NCBI GenBank assembly: GCA_029251265.1
Contig: JAQXDR010000046.1
Span: 1-49,137, forward strand
Direction of reading: 5' to 3'
DNA length: 49,137 bases
Origin: Pseudoprimorskyibacter sp.
Lineage (GTDB): Bacteria > Pseudomonadota > Alphaproteobacteria > Rhodobacterales > Rhodobacteraceae
Position numbers and translations under genes: made by a program. This document shows positions 10,238-19,860 of the stretch, one piece after another (positions within the stretch are counted from its first letter, which is position 1; each line of letters starts with the position of its first letter). The notes below the pieces were generated by a model that searched no databases, was not told the DNA's origin, and saw nothing but the letters and a program-made list of their open reading frames with translations.

Positions 10238-10382
10238 ATGTGGACTCTTTCCATGTTTGTTGTCGGCTAAGGGGCCTTATGGCTGCGCCGCTGTCAAGCA
10301 TCCAGCCCTTGCGCGCAGGGGGGCAGGGCTCTACGTCGTCACCAACGGTGCAACATCCGCACGCCAAAAGTGAGATCTAGCC

Positions 10383-11729
10383 ATGTCCAGTGACTTACAA
10401 AACATGACCCATGCCCTGTTAGAGGCTGCACGCGCCGCCGGGGCGGATGCGGCGGATGCATTGGCTGTCGAGGACCGTTCCGTGGCGGTAGATGTTCGGG
10501 TTGGGGCGCTGGAACAAGCAGAAAGATCAGAGGCAACCGATATTGGCTTGCGGGTTTTTGTGGGTCAGCGGTCAGCGGTTGTGTCCGGCTCTGATACACG
10601 GCAGGAAACATTAAGTGCTATGGCGGAACGCGCTGTGGCTATGGCACACGAAGCCCCCGAGGACCCCTATGCCGGGATCGCAGAACCTGACCAGTTGGCA
10701 TCGGATACAGATGCGGCAGCACTCGATCTGTTTGATCCGTCCACTGCACCGGATCCGGCAACCCTGCAAGAGGCTGCCCGGCAAGCCGAAGCCGCCGCGG
10801 CTGCCGTTGATGGCGTCAGTCAAGTGCAATCGGCCTCGGCCTCACATGGCACGAGACGGTTTCACCTTGCCACGTCGGCGGGTTTTTCCGCCGGTTACAG
10901 CCGAAGTGGTAGCAGTTTGTCGGTCGTTGCGATTGCGGGATCCGGTGCAGAAATGGAACGCGATTATGATGGTGATAGCCGGATTTTTGCCGCCGATTTG
11001 CGTGACGCTGCCGAGATCGGAGCGACTGCGGGAATGCGGGCGGTTGCACGATCGGACCCACAACGGCCCAAAACCGGTGCCTATCCTGTGATTTTTGATG
11101 AACGTGTGTCCGGGTCTTTGATTGGCCACCTACTGGCCGCTATAAATGGCGCGGCAGTGGCGCGTGGCGGGTCGTGGTTGCGTGATGGCCTCGGAGAACA
11201 AGTGTTGCCCAAAGGCATGTCCTTGATCGAGGATCCGCTGCGGACACGCGTGGCCGGATCGCGTCCGTTTGACGGCGAAGGTCTGCCCGTTGCCCGCCGC
11301 GAGATTGTCGCTGATGGCATTCTGACAGGCTGGACACTGGATCTGCAGCATGCTCGTAAGTTGGGTATGGCCCCAACCGGAAATGCCTCGCGCGGGACGG
11401 GCGGCGGGCCCTCGCCCAGCAACTGGAATATAGACCTGACGCAGGGGGTACAAAGCCTGTCTGAATTGATGGCAGAGATGGGGACAGGTCTGCTGGTGAC
11501 CTCCATGATTGGTGCGACCATTAACCCGAATACGGGCGATTATTCACGGGGCGCTGCGGGTCTGTGGATTGAGGGCGGTGTGCCTGTCTATCCCGTGTCC
11601 GGCGTCACGATTGCGGGCAATTTACGCGCCATGTTAGGCGGAATGACGGCATCCAACGATGCCCGTTCATGGCTGTCGCGCCGTATCCCATCGCTACGGG
11701 TAGAGGGGCTGACGCTTGCCGGAGACTGA
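10383..11729 (+). CDS. pmbA: TldD/PmbA (TldE) family metalloprotease subunit
   Basis: The 448-residue protein belongs to the TldD/PmbA family. In E. coli the partner subunits form a cytosolic zinc protease that processes microcin B17 and degrades the CcdA antitoxin. The N-terminal region (ALAVEDRSVAVDVRVGALEQAERSE) and the C-terminal block (GLWIEGGVPVYPVSGVTIAGNL) are characteristic. The HExxxH metal motif belongs to TldD, not PmbA, and none is seen here, which fits the PmbA/TldE subunit. The stop overlaps the next gene's start by 14 bases. A tldD partner is not in the window. Confidence 0.9.
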   Translation: MSSDLQNMTHALLEAARAAGADAADALAVEDRSVAVDVRVGALEQAERSEATDIGLRVFVGQRSAVVSGSDTRQETLSAMAERAVAMAHEAPEDPYAGIAEPDQLASDTDAAALDLFDPSTAPDPATLQEAARQAEAAAAAVDGVSQVQSASASHGTRRFHLATSAGFSAGYSRSGSSLSVVAIAGSGAEMERDYDGDSRIFAADLRDAAEIGATAGMRAVARSDPQRPKTGAYPVIFDERVSGSLIGHLLAAINGAAVARGGSWLRDGLGEQVLPKGMSLIEDPLRTRVAGSRPFDGEGLPVARREIVADGILTGWTLDLQHARKLGMAPTGNASRGTGGGPSPSNWNIDLTQGVQSLSELMAEMGTGLLVTSMIGATINPNTGDYSRGAAGLWIEGGVPVYPVSGVTIAGNLRAMLGGMTASNDARSWLSRRIPSLRVEGLTLAGD

Positions 11730-12516
11730 TCTTGAACTTTTGATGCGGGCCGCATACGCCGCGGGCGAACTCGCGACCAGTTTTGTGGGCGGTGCGCTGG
11801 ATGTAACGGACAAACCTGACGGTGCAGGGCCTGTGACGGCTGCTGATCTTGCCGTCAATGCCCTGCTCGAGGACCTGCTGCGAAATGCGCGGCCGGACTA
11901 CGGTTGGCTGTCGGAAGAAAGCCAAGACAATGCAGCGCGTTTGTCGACCCAAAAGGTTTTTGTCGTTGATCCGATTGATGGAACGCGCAGCTTTATCGAA
12001 GGTGGTCGAACGTGGGCGCATTCGATCGCTGTTGTAGATTCGGGGCAGGTGGAAACAGGTGCCGTCTATTTGCCGATGCGTGACAAGCTGTACATCGCCA
12101 CACGCGGGCAGGGGGCTTTTTTGAACAATGAGCGTCTGCAGGTTGCGCCGGCGCGTGGCCTGACTGGCGCGCAGGTTTTGGCAACACGACCACAAATGGC
12201 CCCGCAACACTGGCGAGGCGACGTGCCGGATATTGATCGCAAACATCGACCCAGCCTTGCCTATCGGTTGGGCCTGGTGTCGCAGGGGCGTTATGATGCC
12301 ATGATGACGCTGCGCCCCACTTGGGAATGGGACATCGCAGCAGGTGTTCTTTTGGTTCAAGAAGCCGGTGGGTATGCATCTGACCGAAATGGACAACAGA
12401 TAACCTTTAATGCGCGCGACCCGCGGGCAAACGGAATTGTGGCGGGCAGCAATGCGCTGCATACCGCACTGATCCAAGAACTGGCCCCGGCAGAGTTTAT
12501 GGCCAAGGCGGTATGA
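11716..12516 (+). CDS. Inositol-monophosphatase-family protein (possible 3'(2'),5'-bisphosphate nucleotidase)
   Basis: The 266-residue Mg-dependent phosphatase carries the family motifs: WLSEES (metal-binding Glu), DPIDGTRSF (metal and phosphate site) and WEWDIAAGVLLVQEAGG near the C-terminus. The family covers inositol monophosphatase, CysQ-type bisphosphate nucleotidase and histidinol phosphatase, which cannot be separated by eye. CysQ-like removal of PAP during sulfate assimilation is a reasonable guess. The start is the TTG at 11716, inside the end of pmbA (14-base overlap, different frame), so the genes are translationally linked. This pmbA-phosphatase arrangement recurs in alphaproteobacteria. 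Confidence 0.85.
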   Translation: MPETDLELLMRAAYAAGELATSFVGGALDVTDKPDGAGPVTAADLAVNALLEDLLRNARPDYGWLSEESQDNAARLSTQKVFVVDPIDGTRSFIEGGRTWAHSIAVVDSGQVETGAVYLPMRDKLYIATRGQGAFLNNERLQVAPARGLTGAQVLATRPQMAPQHWRGDVPDIDRKHRPSLAYRLGLVSQGRYDAMMTLRPTWEWDIAAGVLLVQEAGGYASDRNGQQITFNARDPRANGIVAGSNALHTALIQELAPAEFMAKAV

Positions 12517-12928
12517 TCCATCGTTACCTCGTACTGCGAGTGTCGACACGCAGGGTGAGCTAGGCCATCGCAAACCCGGCGTGTGGTAACGATGCGCAGA
12601 GACCCTGTGTTCGGTTTTATAGGACATGTGTTGCTGCGCTGTTGGGTTTTTTTACCCCGGTAAATGAAAGTGTCAGGATCACCTTTCAGGGTCTTTTACG
12701 TCATCTAAAAACTCCATGTTTCTGGGTTTGTTTGATGGTGTCTTTTTGTCAGATTGTCTTGTGTGCTTTTTATTTGGTGGACAAATGCCTGCCTTTGCTG
12801 AACCCTCATACGCAGGCTTTGCGCCAGCGATGCTGTGTGCTTGGTTATAGTGGGCTGCAAGTGGCGCCTGCCCGCGCCAAAGGCCACGATCAAAGAGTGA
12901 ACTGCCAACACACCGCGCGAGGGATGAC
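12517..12928. other. Upstream region of the acyl-CoA synthetase gene
   Basis: These 412 bases hold no gene I can support; the open frames lack motifs and ribosome binding sites. There is one short perfect palindrome, TTTACC-CC-GGTAAA, at 12651-12664. It could be a regulator site for the acyl-CoA synthetase gene, but it is short enough to be chance. GAGGGATGAC provides the ribosome binding site for the ATG at 12929. Confidence 0.45.
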
Positions 12929-14449
12929 ATGCTCAATCATATCGGCCAAATTCCATCCGTAGCTGCCGAAAAGTTTGCCGACAAAGAGGCACTGGTTTTT
13001 GAAGAGAGGACCTTTTCATTTAACGAATTAAATGACCTCGTGGAACATGCGGCAGGTGGGCTGCACAGTCTGGGGATCTTGCCCGGTGATACCGTCACAC
13101 TCTATGCGGCGAATTCATGGGAATGGATTGTCAGTTACTTTGCGATTGCCCGATTGGGGGCGGTCATCAATCCAGTCAATACGATGCTGACCCCAGACGA
13201 GATTGAATATGTGGTCAAGGATTGTGGCGCCAAAGCGATCATCGCATCGCCAGAAAAGATCGCTGGAATTTCCGGCGTTAAAGAGGTCTCGGATGTGGAG
13301 GCGATCGTCGCCTTTGGAACTGAACCGGTAGAAGGTGCTGTATCATTTGATGCATTGATCACAGCCAGTATACCGGCCCCAGCGCCGATAGACGTGGACC
13401 CCATAGCGTTGTCAACGATTGGATATACCTCCGGCACCACAGGGCACCCAAAGGGAGCGATGCAATCACACAGGGCGGTGATTACCAACGGGGCGATGAC
13501 CAGCCAGATGCAGATGCGCGGTGAACACGATTGTGTGGTCAGTGCCCTGCCATGTCCGCACGTGTATGCGAACGTGATCATGATGAGCATGATGATGTTT
13601 GGCGCGAAATTGGTGCTGCACCGTACATTCGATGTGGATCGTGTGCTTGGTGATATCGCGAAACATAGGGCCACAATTTTTGACGGTGTTCCCGCAATGT
13701 ATATGTTTTTGCTAAACAGTTCTGCACTGGAAAACTCTGATCTATCAAGCTTGATGCGTTGTTATGTCGGCGGTCAAACCATGCCAGTTGCCACGATGGA
13801 GGCGGTTGAAGCTGCATTCAAAGTGCCTTTGATCGAGCTTTGGGGCATGACTGAAATTGCTGGTCTGGGATCGACACATCCGCTTTACGGTTCAAACAAG
13901 CATGGCTCAATCGGTTGTGCGTTGCCCTATTGCGAACTGCGTATTGCTGATGTGGATGACGCCACAAAAACAATGCCGCGCGGCGAAGTTGGTGAATTGA
14001 TGGTGCGTGGTCCGATTGTGATGATGGGATATTATAACGACGAGGAAAAAACGCGCGAGGCTCTGGAACCTGATGGCTGGCTGCACACCGGCGATTTGGG
14101 TACGATGGATAGGGATGGTTGTGTCAGTATTGTCGATCGCAAAAAAGATATGATCCTGACGGCAGGCTATAATGTCTACCCTGCCGAAATTGAAAGGGTT
14201 CTGGCGGCACATCCCGCTGTTGCCTTGGCTGCGGTTGGTAAATTGTCTGATCCGATCAAAGGCGAGATCGCAAAAGCTTATATTGTGCTGAAAACGGATA
14301 TGGTCAGCACCGAAGACGAGATGATCGCGTTTTGTCGAAAGACCTTGGCCGCCTACAAATGCCCGCGCAAAGTTCAATTTGTCAGCGACGTGCCAAAGAC
14401 CAGCACAGGCAAGATCATGCGACGGGAATTGTATACGCTGGATCCATGA
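12929..14449 (+). CDS. Acyl-CoA synthetase (AMP-forming, ANL superfamily)
   Basis: The 506-residue enzyme activates a carboxylic acid to acyl-AMP and then the CoA thioester. The P-loop YTSGTTGHPKGA (about residue 167 onward), the A5-like LIELWGMTE, the A8 motif DGWLHTGDLG with RKKDMI, and the C-terminal catalytic Lys in TSTGKIMRREL are all present, and the length is normal. No signal peptide is seen. Nearest relatives by motif are medium/long-chain fatty-acid CoA ligases, but the acid cannot be read from sequence. It is monocistronic and convergent with the peptide ABC operon, with a repeat structure in the 95-base gap. Confidence 0.88.
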   Translation: MLNHIGQIPSVAAEKFADKEALVFEERTFSFNELNDLVEHAAGGLHSLGILPGDTVTLYAANSWEWIVSYFAIARLGAVINPVNTMLTPDEIEYVVKDCGAKAIIASPEKIAGISGVKEVSDVEAIVAFGTEPVEGAVSFDALITASIPAPAPIDVDPIALSTIGYTSGTTGHPKGAMQSHRAVITNGAMTSQMQMRGEHDCVVSALPCPHVYANVIMMSMMMFGAKLVLHRTFDVDRVLGDIAKHRATIFDGVPAMYMFLLNSSALENSDLSSLMRCYVGGQTMPVATMEAVEAAFKVPLIELWGMTEIAGLGSTHPLYGSNKHGSIGCALPYCELRIADVDDATKTMPRGEVGELMVRGPIVMMGYYNDEEKTREALEPDGWLHTGDLGTMDRDGCVSIVDRKKDMILTAGYNVYPAEIERVLAAHPAVALAAVGKLSDPIKGEIAKAYIVLKTDMVSTEDEMIAFCRKTLAAYKCPRKVQFVSDVPKTSTGKIMRRELYTLDP

Positions 14450-14465
14450 AATGCGCTTTGCTGTA

Positions 14466-14533
14466 TAAAAGCGCCGTTAAAGCCTTTTAGCTGAGGGTGG
14501 TCCGGAGGACGAGGAAGGCTTTAAAAGCGCCGT
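14466..14533. repeat. Inverted repeat flanked by 12-base direct repeat
   Basis: A perfect 10-base inverted repeat, TTAAAGCCTT (14477-14486) and AAGGCTTTAA (14515-14524), encloses a smaller hairpin GTCC-GGA-GGAC (14500-14510). The same block is bracketed by a 12-base direct repeat TAAAAGCGCCGT at 14466-14477 and 14522-14533, which overlaps the inverted-repeat arms. It lies between two convergent genes, where a bidirectional terminator would be expected. However, the T-run after the stem is weak in both directions. The direct repeats could instead be a trace of a small insertion or of slippage. Confidence 0.7.
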
Positions 14534-14544
14534 GCCTTTTGAGT

Positions 14545-16350
14545 TCACCTAATTTGTTCAGGTGCTAGGATGGTGTCGATCGGATCATGTTCTGCTACCC
14601 AATGACCGGGGCTCACTTCTTGCAACGCGGGCTCATACTCCAATTGTTCAGCACGCGAGGGCAAAAACCGAAGCTGTGAACCTTGGGTCATCACAGAAGG
14701 CAGCTCGCCGGGTAGTTTCAGCCGCGTACGAGACCGCTCTGCCCTTGGATCAGGGACCGGCACGGCCGAGATAAGAGACTGCGTATATGGGTGCTGGGCA
14801 TGGTCAAAAATCTGGTCTCTCGGCGCAATTTCGACTGGACGACCAAGATATAACACCATGATACGATCGGCCACTTCACGCACGACGCTAAGATCGTGAC
14901 TTATAAAGATCATAGACATATCGAACTCGCGGCGCAGATCTTTTAGCAGCTCAAGTATTTGTGCCTGCACAGAGACGTCCAATGCTGAGACTGCCTCGTC
15001 GCAGACGATCATCTTGGGGCGTGTAATCATTGCCCGGGCGATCCCGACACGTTGGTTTTGGCCACCTGATAACTCATGCGGATAGCGGTTTTGCATTGCA
15101 TGATCCAGTCCAACGCGTTCGAGCATGTCGCGAACCTTGCCCCTGCGCGCATCTGGTGAAAGGTCGGGTTCGTGGGTTAACAGCGGCTCTGCGATGGAGG
15201 CTGCAATCGTCATGCGTGGATCAAGGCTGGCGACCGGGTCCTGGAACACTATTTGCAAATCTTGTCGACAGGACTTGAGCTCGGCAGCCCTGCGATTGGT
15301 CAGTGTTTTCCCCATCCAGGTCACCTGTCCGGCGGTTGTGGGAATAAGCTGCAGCAGGGCACGCGCCAGAGTAGATTTCCCGCAGCCACTTTCGCCGACC
15401 AGCCCAAGTGTTTCGCCGGCTCTGATTTCCAAATCCACGCCATCCACAGCCCGAACCACACCACGACGACCAAAAAGTCCTCCGGGCAGGCGTATCGGAA
15501 AATGCACTTTGATCCCTTTGGCCGTCATGATCGGGGGGGTGGTTTGACGGGATGGGGGGGCAACCGGCGTGTCAAGCCGCGGCATCGCGTCAAGCAGGGT
15601 GCGTGTGTAGGTATGTTGCGGATGGTAGAATATGTCATCAGCCTTACCGCTTTCGACATAGCTGCCATGGCGCATGACCTCGATCCGATCACACATTCGC
15701 GCAACAACGCCCATGTCGTGCGTGATCAAAGCGATGGCTGTATTTTCCGAACGTTGCAGATCCGCCATGAGATCAAGTATTTCGGCCTGTACGGTTACAT
15801 CAAGCGCAGTGGTTGGTTCATCTGCGATTAACAAGCGAGGCTGCATCAGCATTGCCATGGCAATCATGACCCGCTGCCGCTGACCTCCGGAAAGCTCATG
15901 TGGAAATTGCCCTAAGCGCCGGGCTGCATCTGGCATCCGCACTTTATCCAGCCACTCAAGGCTGCGGCTACGGGCAGCACGGCCATTGATTCCTGCATGT
16001 ACCGAGAGGACTTCGGCCATTTGCTCGCCTATGCGCAGGTGTGGTGTCAGGGCGGTCAGGGGATCTTGAAAAATCATGGTCATCGACTGACCGCGCAGGG
16101 CGTTTAGCTGCCCAATAGGCAAGTTCAGAATTTCCTGCCCATCGAGTTTTACAGATCCTTTTGCGGTCCCGTTACGCGCCAAAAGCCCCATCGCGGCAAG
16201 AAAGCTCTGGCTTTTGCCTGATCCGCTTTCGCCAACGACCCCCAGGCATTCCCCTGCCTCTATCGTCAGGTTGACGCCACGCACTGCGTGGATTTGGCCA
16301 TCTGGTGTATCAAAACGTACATCCAGCTGCGAGATATCCAGAACAGCCAT
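14545..16350 (-). CDS. Peptide ABC transporter, fused ATP-binding protein (DppD-DppF type)
   Basis: The 601-residue protein has two complete ABC ATPase domains in one chain: Walker A GESGSGKS with signature LSGGQRQR in the first half, and GESGCGKS with LSGGQNQR in the second. Both have Walker B Asp-Glu pairs (LLIADEPTTALD, MIVCDEAVSALD). In most systems these are two genes (DppD and DppF, or OppD and OppF). Each half ends with the oligopeptide-transporter C-terminal extension (HPYTQSL region). The ATG at 16350 follows the permease stop by one base. It energises the importer encoded by the three upstream genes. Confidence 0.93.
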   Translation of the reverse strand: MAVLDISQLDVRFDTPDGQIHAVRGVNLTIEAGECLGVVGESGSGKSQSFLAAMGLLARNGTAKGSVKLDGQEILNLPIGQLNALRGQSMTMIFQDPLTALTPHLRIGEQMAEVLSVHAGINGRAARSRSLEWLDKVRMPDAARRLGQFPHELSGGQRQRVMIAMAMLMQPRLLIADEPTTALDVTVQAEILDLMADLQRSENTAIALITHDMGVVARMCDRIEVMRHGSYVESGKADDIFYHPQHTYTRTLLDAMPRLDTPVAPPSRQTTPPIMTAKGIKVHFPIRLPGGLFGRRGVVRAVDGVDLEIRAGETLGLVGESGCGKSTLARALLQLIPTTAGQVTWMGKTLTNRRAAELKSCRQDLQIVFQDPVASLDPRMTIAASIAEPLLTHEPDLSPDARRGKVRDMLERVGLDHAMQNRYPHELSGGQNQRVGIARAMITRPKMIVCDEAVSALDVSVQAQILELLKDLRREFDMSMIFISHDLSVVREVADRIMVLYLGRPVEIAPRDQIFDHAQHPYTQSLISAVPVPDPRAERSRTRLKLPGELPSVMTQGSQLRFLPSRAEQLEYEPALQEVSPGHWVAEHDPIDTILAPEQIR

Positions 16351-16351
16351 C

Positions 16352-17251
16352 CTAGCGATCCTTTGGGTCCAGCGCGTCGCGAAGACCGTCACCGATGAAA
16401 AACATGCATAGAATTGTCAGCATGAAAAACGAAAGCGGAATCATCAGCTGCCACAAGGTCCCGTAGGCCATGGTGCCCGCACCCTCGGCAATCAGGGCCC
16501 CGAGTGATGTGTTTGGCTCTTGTACGCCCAGTCCCAAAAATGAAATGAAGCTTTCTGCAAGGATCATTTCAGGCACAAGGATTGATGCATAGACAATGAC
16601 AACCCCCAAAAGGTTGGGCAGGATATGTCTCCAGATGATCATGACATCGCTGACGCCAGAAGCGCGTGCCGCTTCGACGAATTCACGCTGCATCAAGCTC
16701 AGGGTTTGGCCCCGAACAACGCGGGACATTGTCAGCCAGCCTGTCAGGCCAAGGCCAATAAAGATCATGATCAAGGAACGTTCAAAAATGACCATCAACA
16801 GGATGATGACAAGCGTTGAGGGGATCGCCATCAGGATATCTACGATACGCATCATGATGTTGTCTGTTCGGCCACCGACATACCCTGCAATGGCGCCATA
16901 TGCGGTGCCGACCACCAAGGCGACTGATGCGCCGATCAAGCCCACCATCAGCGATGTGGTTGTGCCCTGCAATGTGCGGGCGTATAGATCGCGGCCTAGA
17001 TCATCTGCGCCAAAGAAATGGCCATTTGCTAGTGTGGGCTTACCCAGTTCGGCAGCCTGTCCCATAATCCCCCAGTCGATCTCTTCGATGCTATACTGGG
17101 CAAATACGGGGCCTATCAGGACAAAAGCGATCAAAAGTACGAGCACACATGACGCCAGAACCGCCGCGCGGTTGCGCAAATATCTGATACGTGCGTCACC
17201 CCAAAGTGATCGCCCTTTCGCAACAGAGGGTGCATTCGCTGCAAAAGCCAT
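16352..17251 (-). CDS. Peptide ABC transporter permease (OppC/DppC type)
   Basis: The 299-residue inner-membrane protein has an N-terminal transmembrane helix (AAVLASCVLVLLIAFVLIG) followed by the FGADDLGRDLYAR segment typical of OppC/DppC permeases. A set of helices and the EAA-type cytoplasmic loop (EAARASGVSDVMIIWRHILPN) follow, which contacts the ATPase. The ATG at 17251 lies two bases after the stop of the preceding permease gene; an in-frame upstream ATG at 17281 would lie inside that gene and is less likely. The final residues run straight into the ATPase gene, so the operon is tightly packed. Confidence 0.92.
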   Translation of the reverse strand: MAFAANAPSVAKGRSLWGDARIRYLRNRAAVLASCVLVLLIAFVLIGPVFAQYSIEEIDWGIMGQAAELGKPTLANGHFFGADDLGRDLYARTLQGTTTSLMVGLIGASVALVVGTAYGAIAGYVGGRTDNIMMRIVDILMAIPSTLVIILLMVIFERSLIMIFIGLGLTGWLTMSRVVRGQTLSLMQREFVEAARASGVSDVMIIWRHILPNLLGVVIVYASILVPEMILAESFISFLGLGVQEPNTSLGALIAEGAGTMAYGTLWQLMIPLSFFMLTILCMFFIGDGLRDALDPKDR

Positions 17252-17253
17252 GG

Positions 17254-18177
17254 TCAATACCGGATCTTGGGATCTAGCCAAGCATAAAGCAGATCCGTGA
17301 CAAGATTGAAAAAGATGGTCAGCCCGCCGTAGAGGATCGTTGTCCCAAGCAGCACTGAATAATCGCGGTTCAGGGCCGAATTGACATACGCCTGACCCAA
17401 CCCACCGGTTGAGAAATAGATATCGACAAAGACGGAACCGGTGATGACGTAGACAAAGACCGGAGACAGATAGCTCACTACAGGTAGCATGGCAGGTTTC
17501 AACGCATGTTGCACAACGATGCGGTGGGTTGGCAGTCCCTTAGCTTTGGCAGTGCGAATGAAATTTGAATTCAACACTTCAAGCATGGACGATCGGGTGA
17601 TCCGAGCGATGGAGGCCATATAACTGGTCGACAGCGCGATAACGGGCATAATCAGATATTGCCACTGCCCGCCATACCATCCTCCTCCGGGTAACCAACC
17701 AAGGTGTAGCGTGAAAATCAAAATCAGGATTGGTCCCATGACAAAGTTCGGCAGAACCTGTGCCACAAAGCTAAAGCCCACGGCAAGATAATCTGCCAGC
17801 GTGTTTTGACGAAGTGCGGCCAGCAACCCTAGCGAGATACCGATTGTTGTAGCGGCGATAAAGCTGAGAACGCCGTAGGTTAGTGTGATCGGGAACCCTT
17901 GGGCAATCACGTCGTTGACGTCGCGGTCCTTGTATTGAAAGGACGGGCCAAAATCGAACCGCAGGACAATGTTGGCGATATAGTCCCAAAGTTGTTTCCA
18001 GTATGGTTGGTCCAGCCCGTAGCGTGCCTCGATGTTGGCCAGAACCTGCGGGGGCAATGGCCGTTCCGATGTAAACGGCCCGCCCGGTGCCACATGCATC
18101 AGGACAAAGCAGGCAACGATCATGACCAGCATCGTTGGAACTGCGTATATCAGCCGGTTCAGGATAAATCGAAACAT
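17254..18177 (-). CDS. Peptide ABC transporter permease (OppB/DppB type)
   Basis: The 307-residue inner-membrane protein begins MFRFILNRLIYAVPTMLVMIVACFVLMHVAPGGPF, the classic OppB/DppB opening with the PGxPF motif after the first helix. The EAA-like loop appears as RTAKAKGLPTHRIVVQHALKPA. The C-terminal part (TIFFNLVTDLLYAWLDPKIRY) matches the family end. The start at 18177 is chosen because it begins the conserved N-terminus; the extension to 18213 adds residues not seen in relatives. It pairs with the OppC-type permease next door. Confidence 0.92.
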   Translation of the reverse strand: MFRFILNRLIYAVPTMLVMIVACFVLMHVAPGGPFTSERPLPPQVLANIEARYGLDQPYWKQLWDYIANIVLRFDFGPSFQYKDRDVNDVIAQGFPITLTYGVLSFIAATTIGISLGLLAALRQNTLADYLAVGFSFVAQVLPNFVMGPILILIFTLHLGWLPGGGWYGGQWQYLIMPVIALSTSYMASIARITRSSMLEVLNSNFIRTAKAKGLPTHRIVVQHALKPAMLPVVSYLSPVFVYVITGSVFVDIYFSTGGLGQAYVNSALNRDYSVLLGTTILYGGLTIFFNLVTDLLYAWLDPKIRY

Positions 18178-18237
18178 AAAGATGCCTACCAAGGGAAAGC
18201 AGGGCCCGGCCAAAACTGGGCCCCGCGTAGATGCCGT

Positions 18238-19860
18238 TTAATCAGCGCGCTTGTACAGATTGCGCGAATACCAGTTCTGTTCAACGTTCCCAATGGGCCA
18301 GTTGGCCAGATCTGTATCCATCATGTAGGCGCCGGTATAGTGGTAGATCGGAATGATTGGCACATCCTGAGCGATGATTTGTTCCACTTCGGTATAGATT
18401 GCGCTTGCGTCATCCATCAGCTTGGCATTGGCCAGCATCTCGTCAACAGCCGGGTTTGAATATGCGCTATCATTGTAATTCGATGCAGAGTTCACCAGAT
18501 CGAGGAAAGTCGAGGCTTCGTTGTAGTCACCACACCATCCTGCACGCGCGATCTGATAATCCTGATTGCCGCGGGTCTCCAAAAAGGTTTTCCATTCCTG
18601 ATTGGCAAGCGTGACGTTGACACCCAGTTTTTGCTTCCACATCTGGCCGGCTGCAATCGCGATGCGTTTGTGCCCTTCGGAGGTGTTGTAGATCAGTTCG
18701 ACATCAAAGCCATCCGCATAGCCAGCCTCTGTCATAAGCTCTTTGGCTTTTGCATCCCGCTCTGCCTGTGTCATGTTCATGGCATCGACGTTTGGCACAT
18801 TAAAGCCTGCCGTTGCCTCTGGTGTGAATGTGTAGGCTGGGAATTGGCCGGATGCTGTCACACGCTCGGTGATCAGGTCACGATCCAGTGTCAAAGACAA
18901 TGCCTGCCGAACGCGCGCGTCCTGCAAGGCAGGATTGCCTGTCTCTGTCATGTTGATGTTGTAGTAATAGCTGCACAGACGGGGAAAGACGGTGGTTTCG
19001 TCCGGATTGCTTTGGCTAAGGCGCGGATATTGGCCGGACGGTATTTCGGTTCTATCCAGTTCGCCCGCCATATAGCGTGTCAAAGCTACGTTTTCATCGT
19101 TGATAACCAATGCGACGACTTTTTCCAAAATGGTGTCGCCATCGTTCCAGTACAGGGCATTGCGTTCGCGCACAGACCGCTCATTGGGCAGATGTTCGGT
19201 CAGCACATAGGCGCCGTTTGATACAATGTTGCCCGGCTTGGTCCAGTCACGACCATGCGCCTCAATTACGCCGCGAGGCACGGGAAACGTGGTGGCATGC
19301 GTTGTCATCTGCGGAAAATAGGGCAGGGCTGTGGTCAATGTGACTTCGAATGTGTGATCATCCAAGGCGGCAACGCCAAGTGTGCTGACATCCATTTCGC
19401 CTGCAAGAATCGCGCTGGCATTTTCGATGGACATCAGTTCCATGAACCACGAATAGGGCGAGGCAAGCTCGGGGTCCACAGCGCGTTGCCAAGCATAGAC
19501 AAAGTCATGCGCCGTCACTGCCGACCCGTCCGACCATCTGGCGTTATCGCGAAGCGTGAACGTGTAGACGTCTTTGGCATCATTGGCTGCAAAACCCGTT
19601 GCGACACCCGGAACAAGATTGCCCTCTGCATCCTGATTCATGAGGCCCTCGAAAAGGTCGCGCACCAGTTCGCTGCCGGTGACGTCTTCTACGACTTGTG
19701 GGTCGACACTGCTATGTTCGTCCAAAATCCGATAGGTAAAGGTCTGGTCATCTGCCAGTGCATCGCCGGTGACCGGATGCGTACCGGCCGCGAAACCCGG
19801 GGTGGCCAGCATGGTGGTTGCCACCAACCACGCGGTCAGGCTCTTGCGTTGAATCTTCAT
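18238..19860 (-). CDS. Peptide ABC transporter substrate-binding protein (OppA-like)
   Basis: The 540-residue periplasmic solute-binding protein of family 5 (SBP_bac_5) has a signal peptide (MKIQRKSLTAWLVATTMLATPGFAA) and then the opening DDQTFTYRILDEHSSVDPQVVED. The family block DNARWSDGSAVTAHDFVYAWQRAVDP confirms OppA/MppA-like binding of oligopeptides. GGGAGA precedes the ATG at 19860; the upstream in-frame ATG at 19893 would displace the signal peptide. It is the first gene of the operon SBP-OppB-OppC-OppDF. The specific ligand (oligopeptide, murein peptide or other) is not readable. Confidence 0.92.
   Translation of the reverse strand: MKIQRKSLTAWLVATTMLATPGFAAGTHPVTGDALADDQTFTYRILDEHSSVDPQVVEDVTGSELVRDLFEGLMNQDAEGNLVPGVATGFAANDAKDVYTFTLRDNARWSDGSAVTAHDFVYAWQRAVDPELASPYSWFMELMSIENASAILAGEMDVSTLGVAALDDHTFEVTLTTALPYFPQMTTHATTFPVPRGVIEAHGRDWTKPGNIVSNGAYVLTEHLPNERSVRERNALYWNDGDTILEKVVALVINDENVALTRYMAGELDRTEIPSGQYPRLSQSNPDETTVFPRLCSYYYNINMTETGNPALQDARVRQALSLTLDRDLITERVTASGQFPAYTFTPEATAGFNVPNVDAMNMTQAERDAKAKELMTEAGYADGFDVELIYNTSEGHKRIAIAAGQMWKQKLGVNVTLANQEWKTFLETRGNQDYQIARAGWCGDYNEASTFLDLVNSASNYNDSAYSNPAVDEMLANAKLMDDASAIYTEVEQIIAQDVPIIPIYHYTGAYMMDTDLANWPIGNVEQNWYSRNLYKRAD

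Noticed and set aside
11605-12627. 340-codon minus-strand open frame over the inositol-monophosphatase-family gene
   Set aside because: Antisense shadow of a gene with clear metal-binding motifs.
12642-12962. 106-codon plus-strand frame upstream of the acyl-CoA synthetase gene
   Set aside because: No ribosome binding site or family, and it overlaps the start of the better-supported gene.
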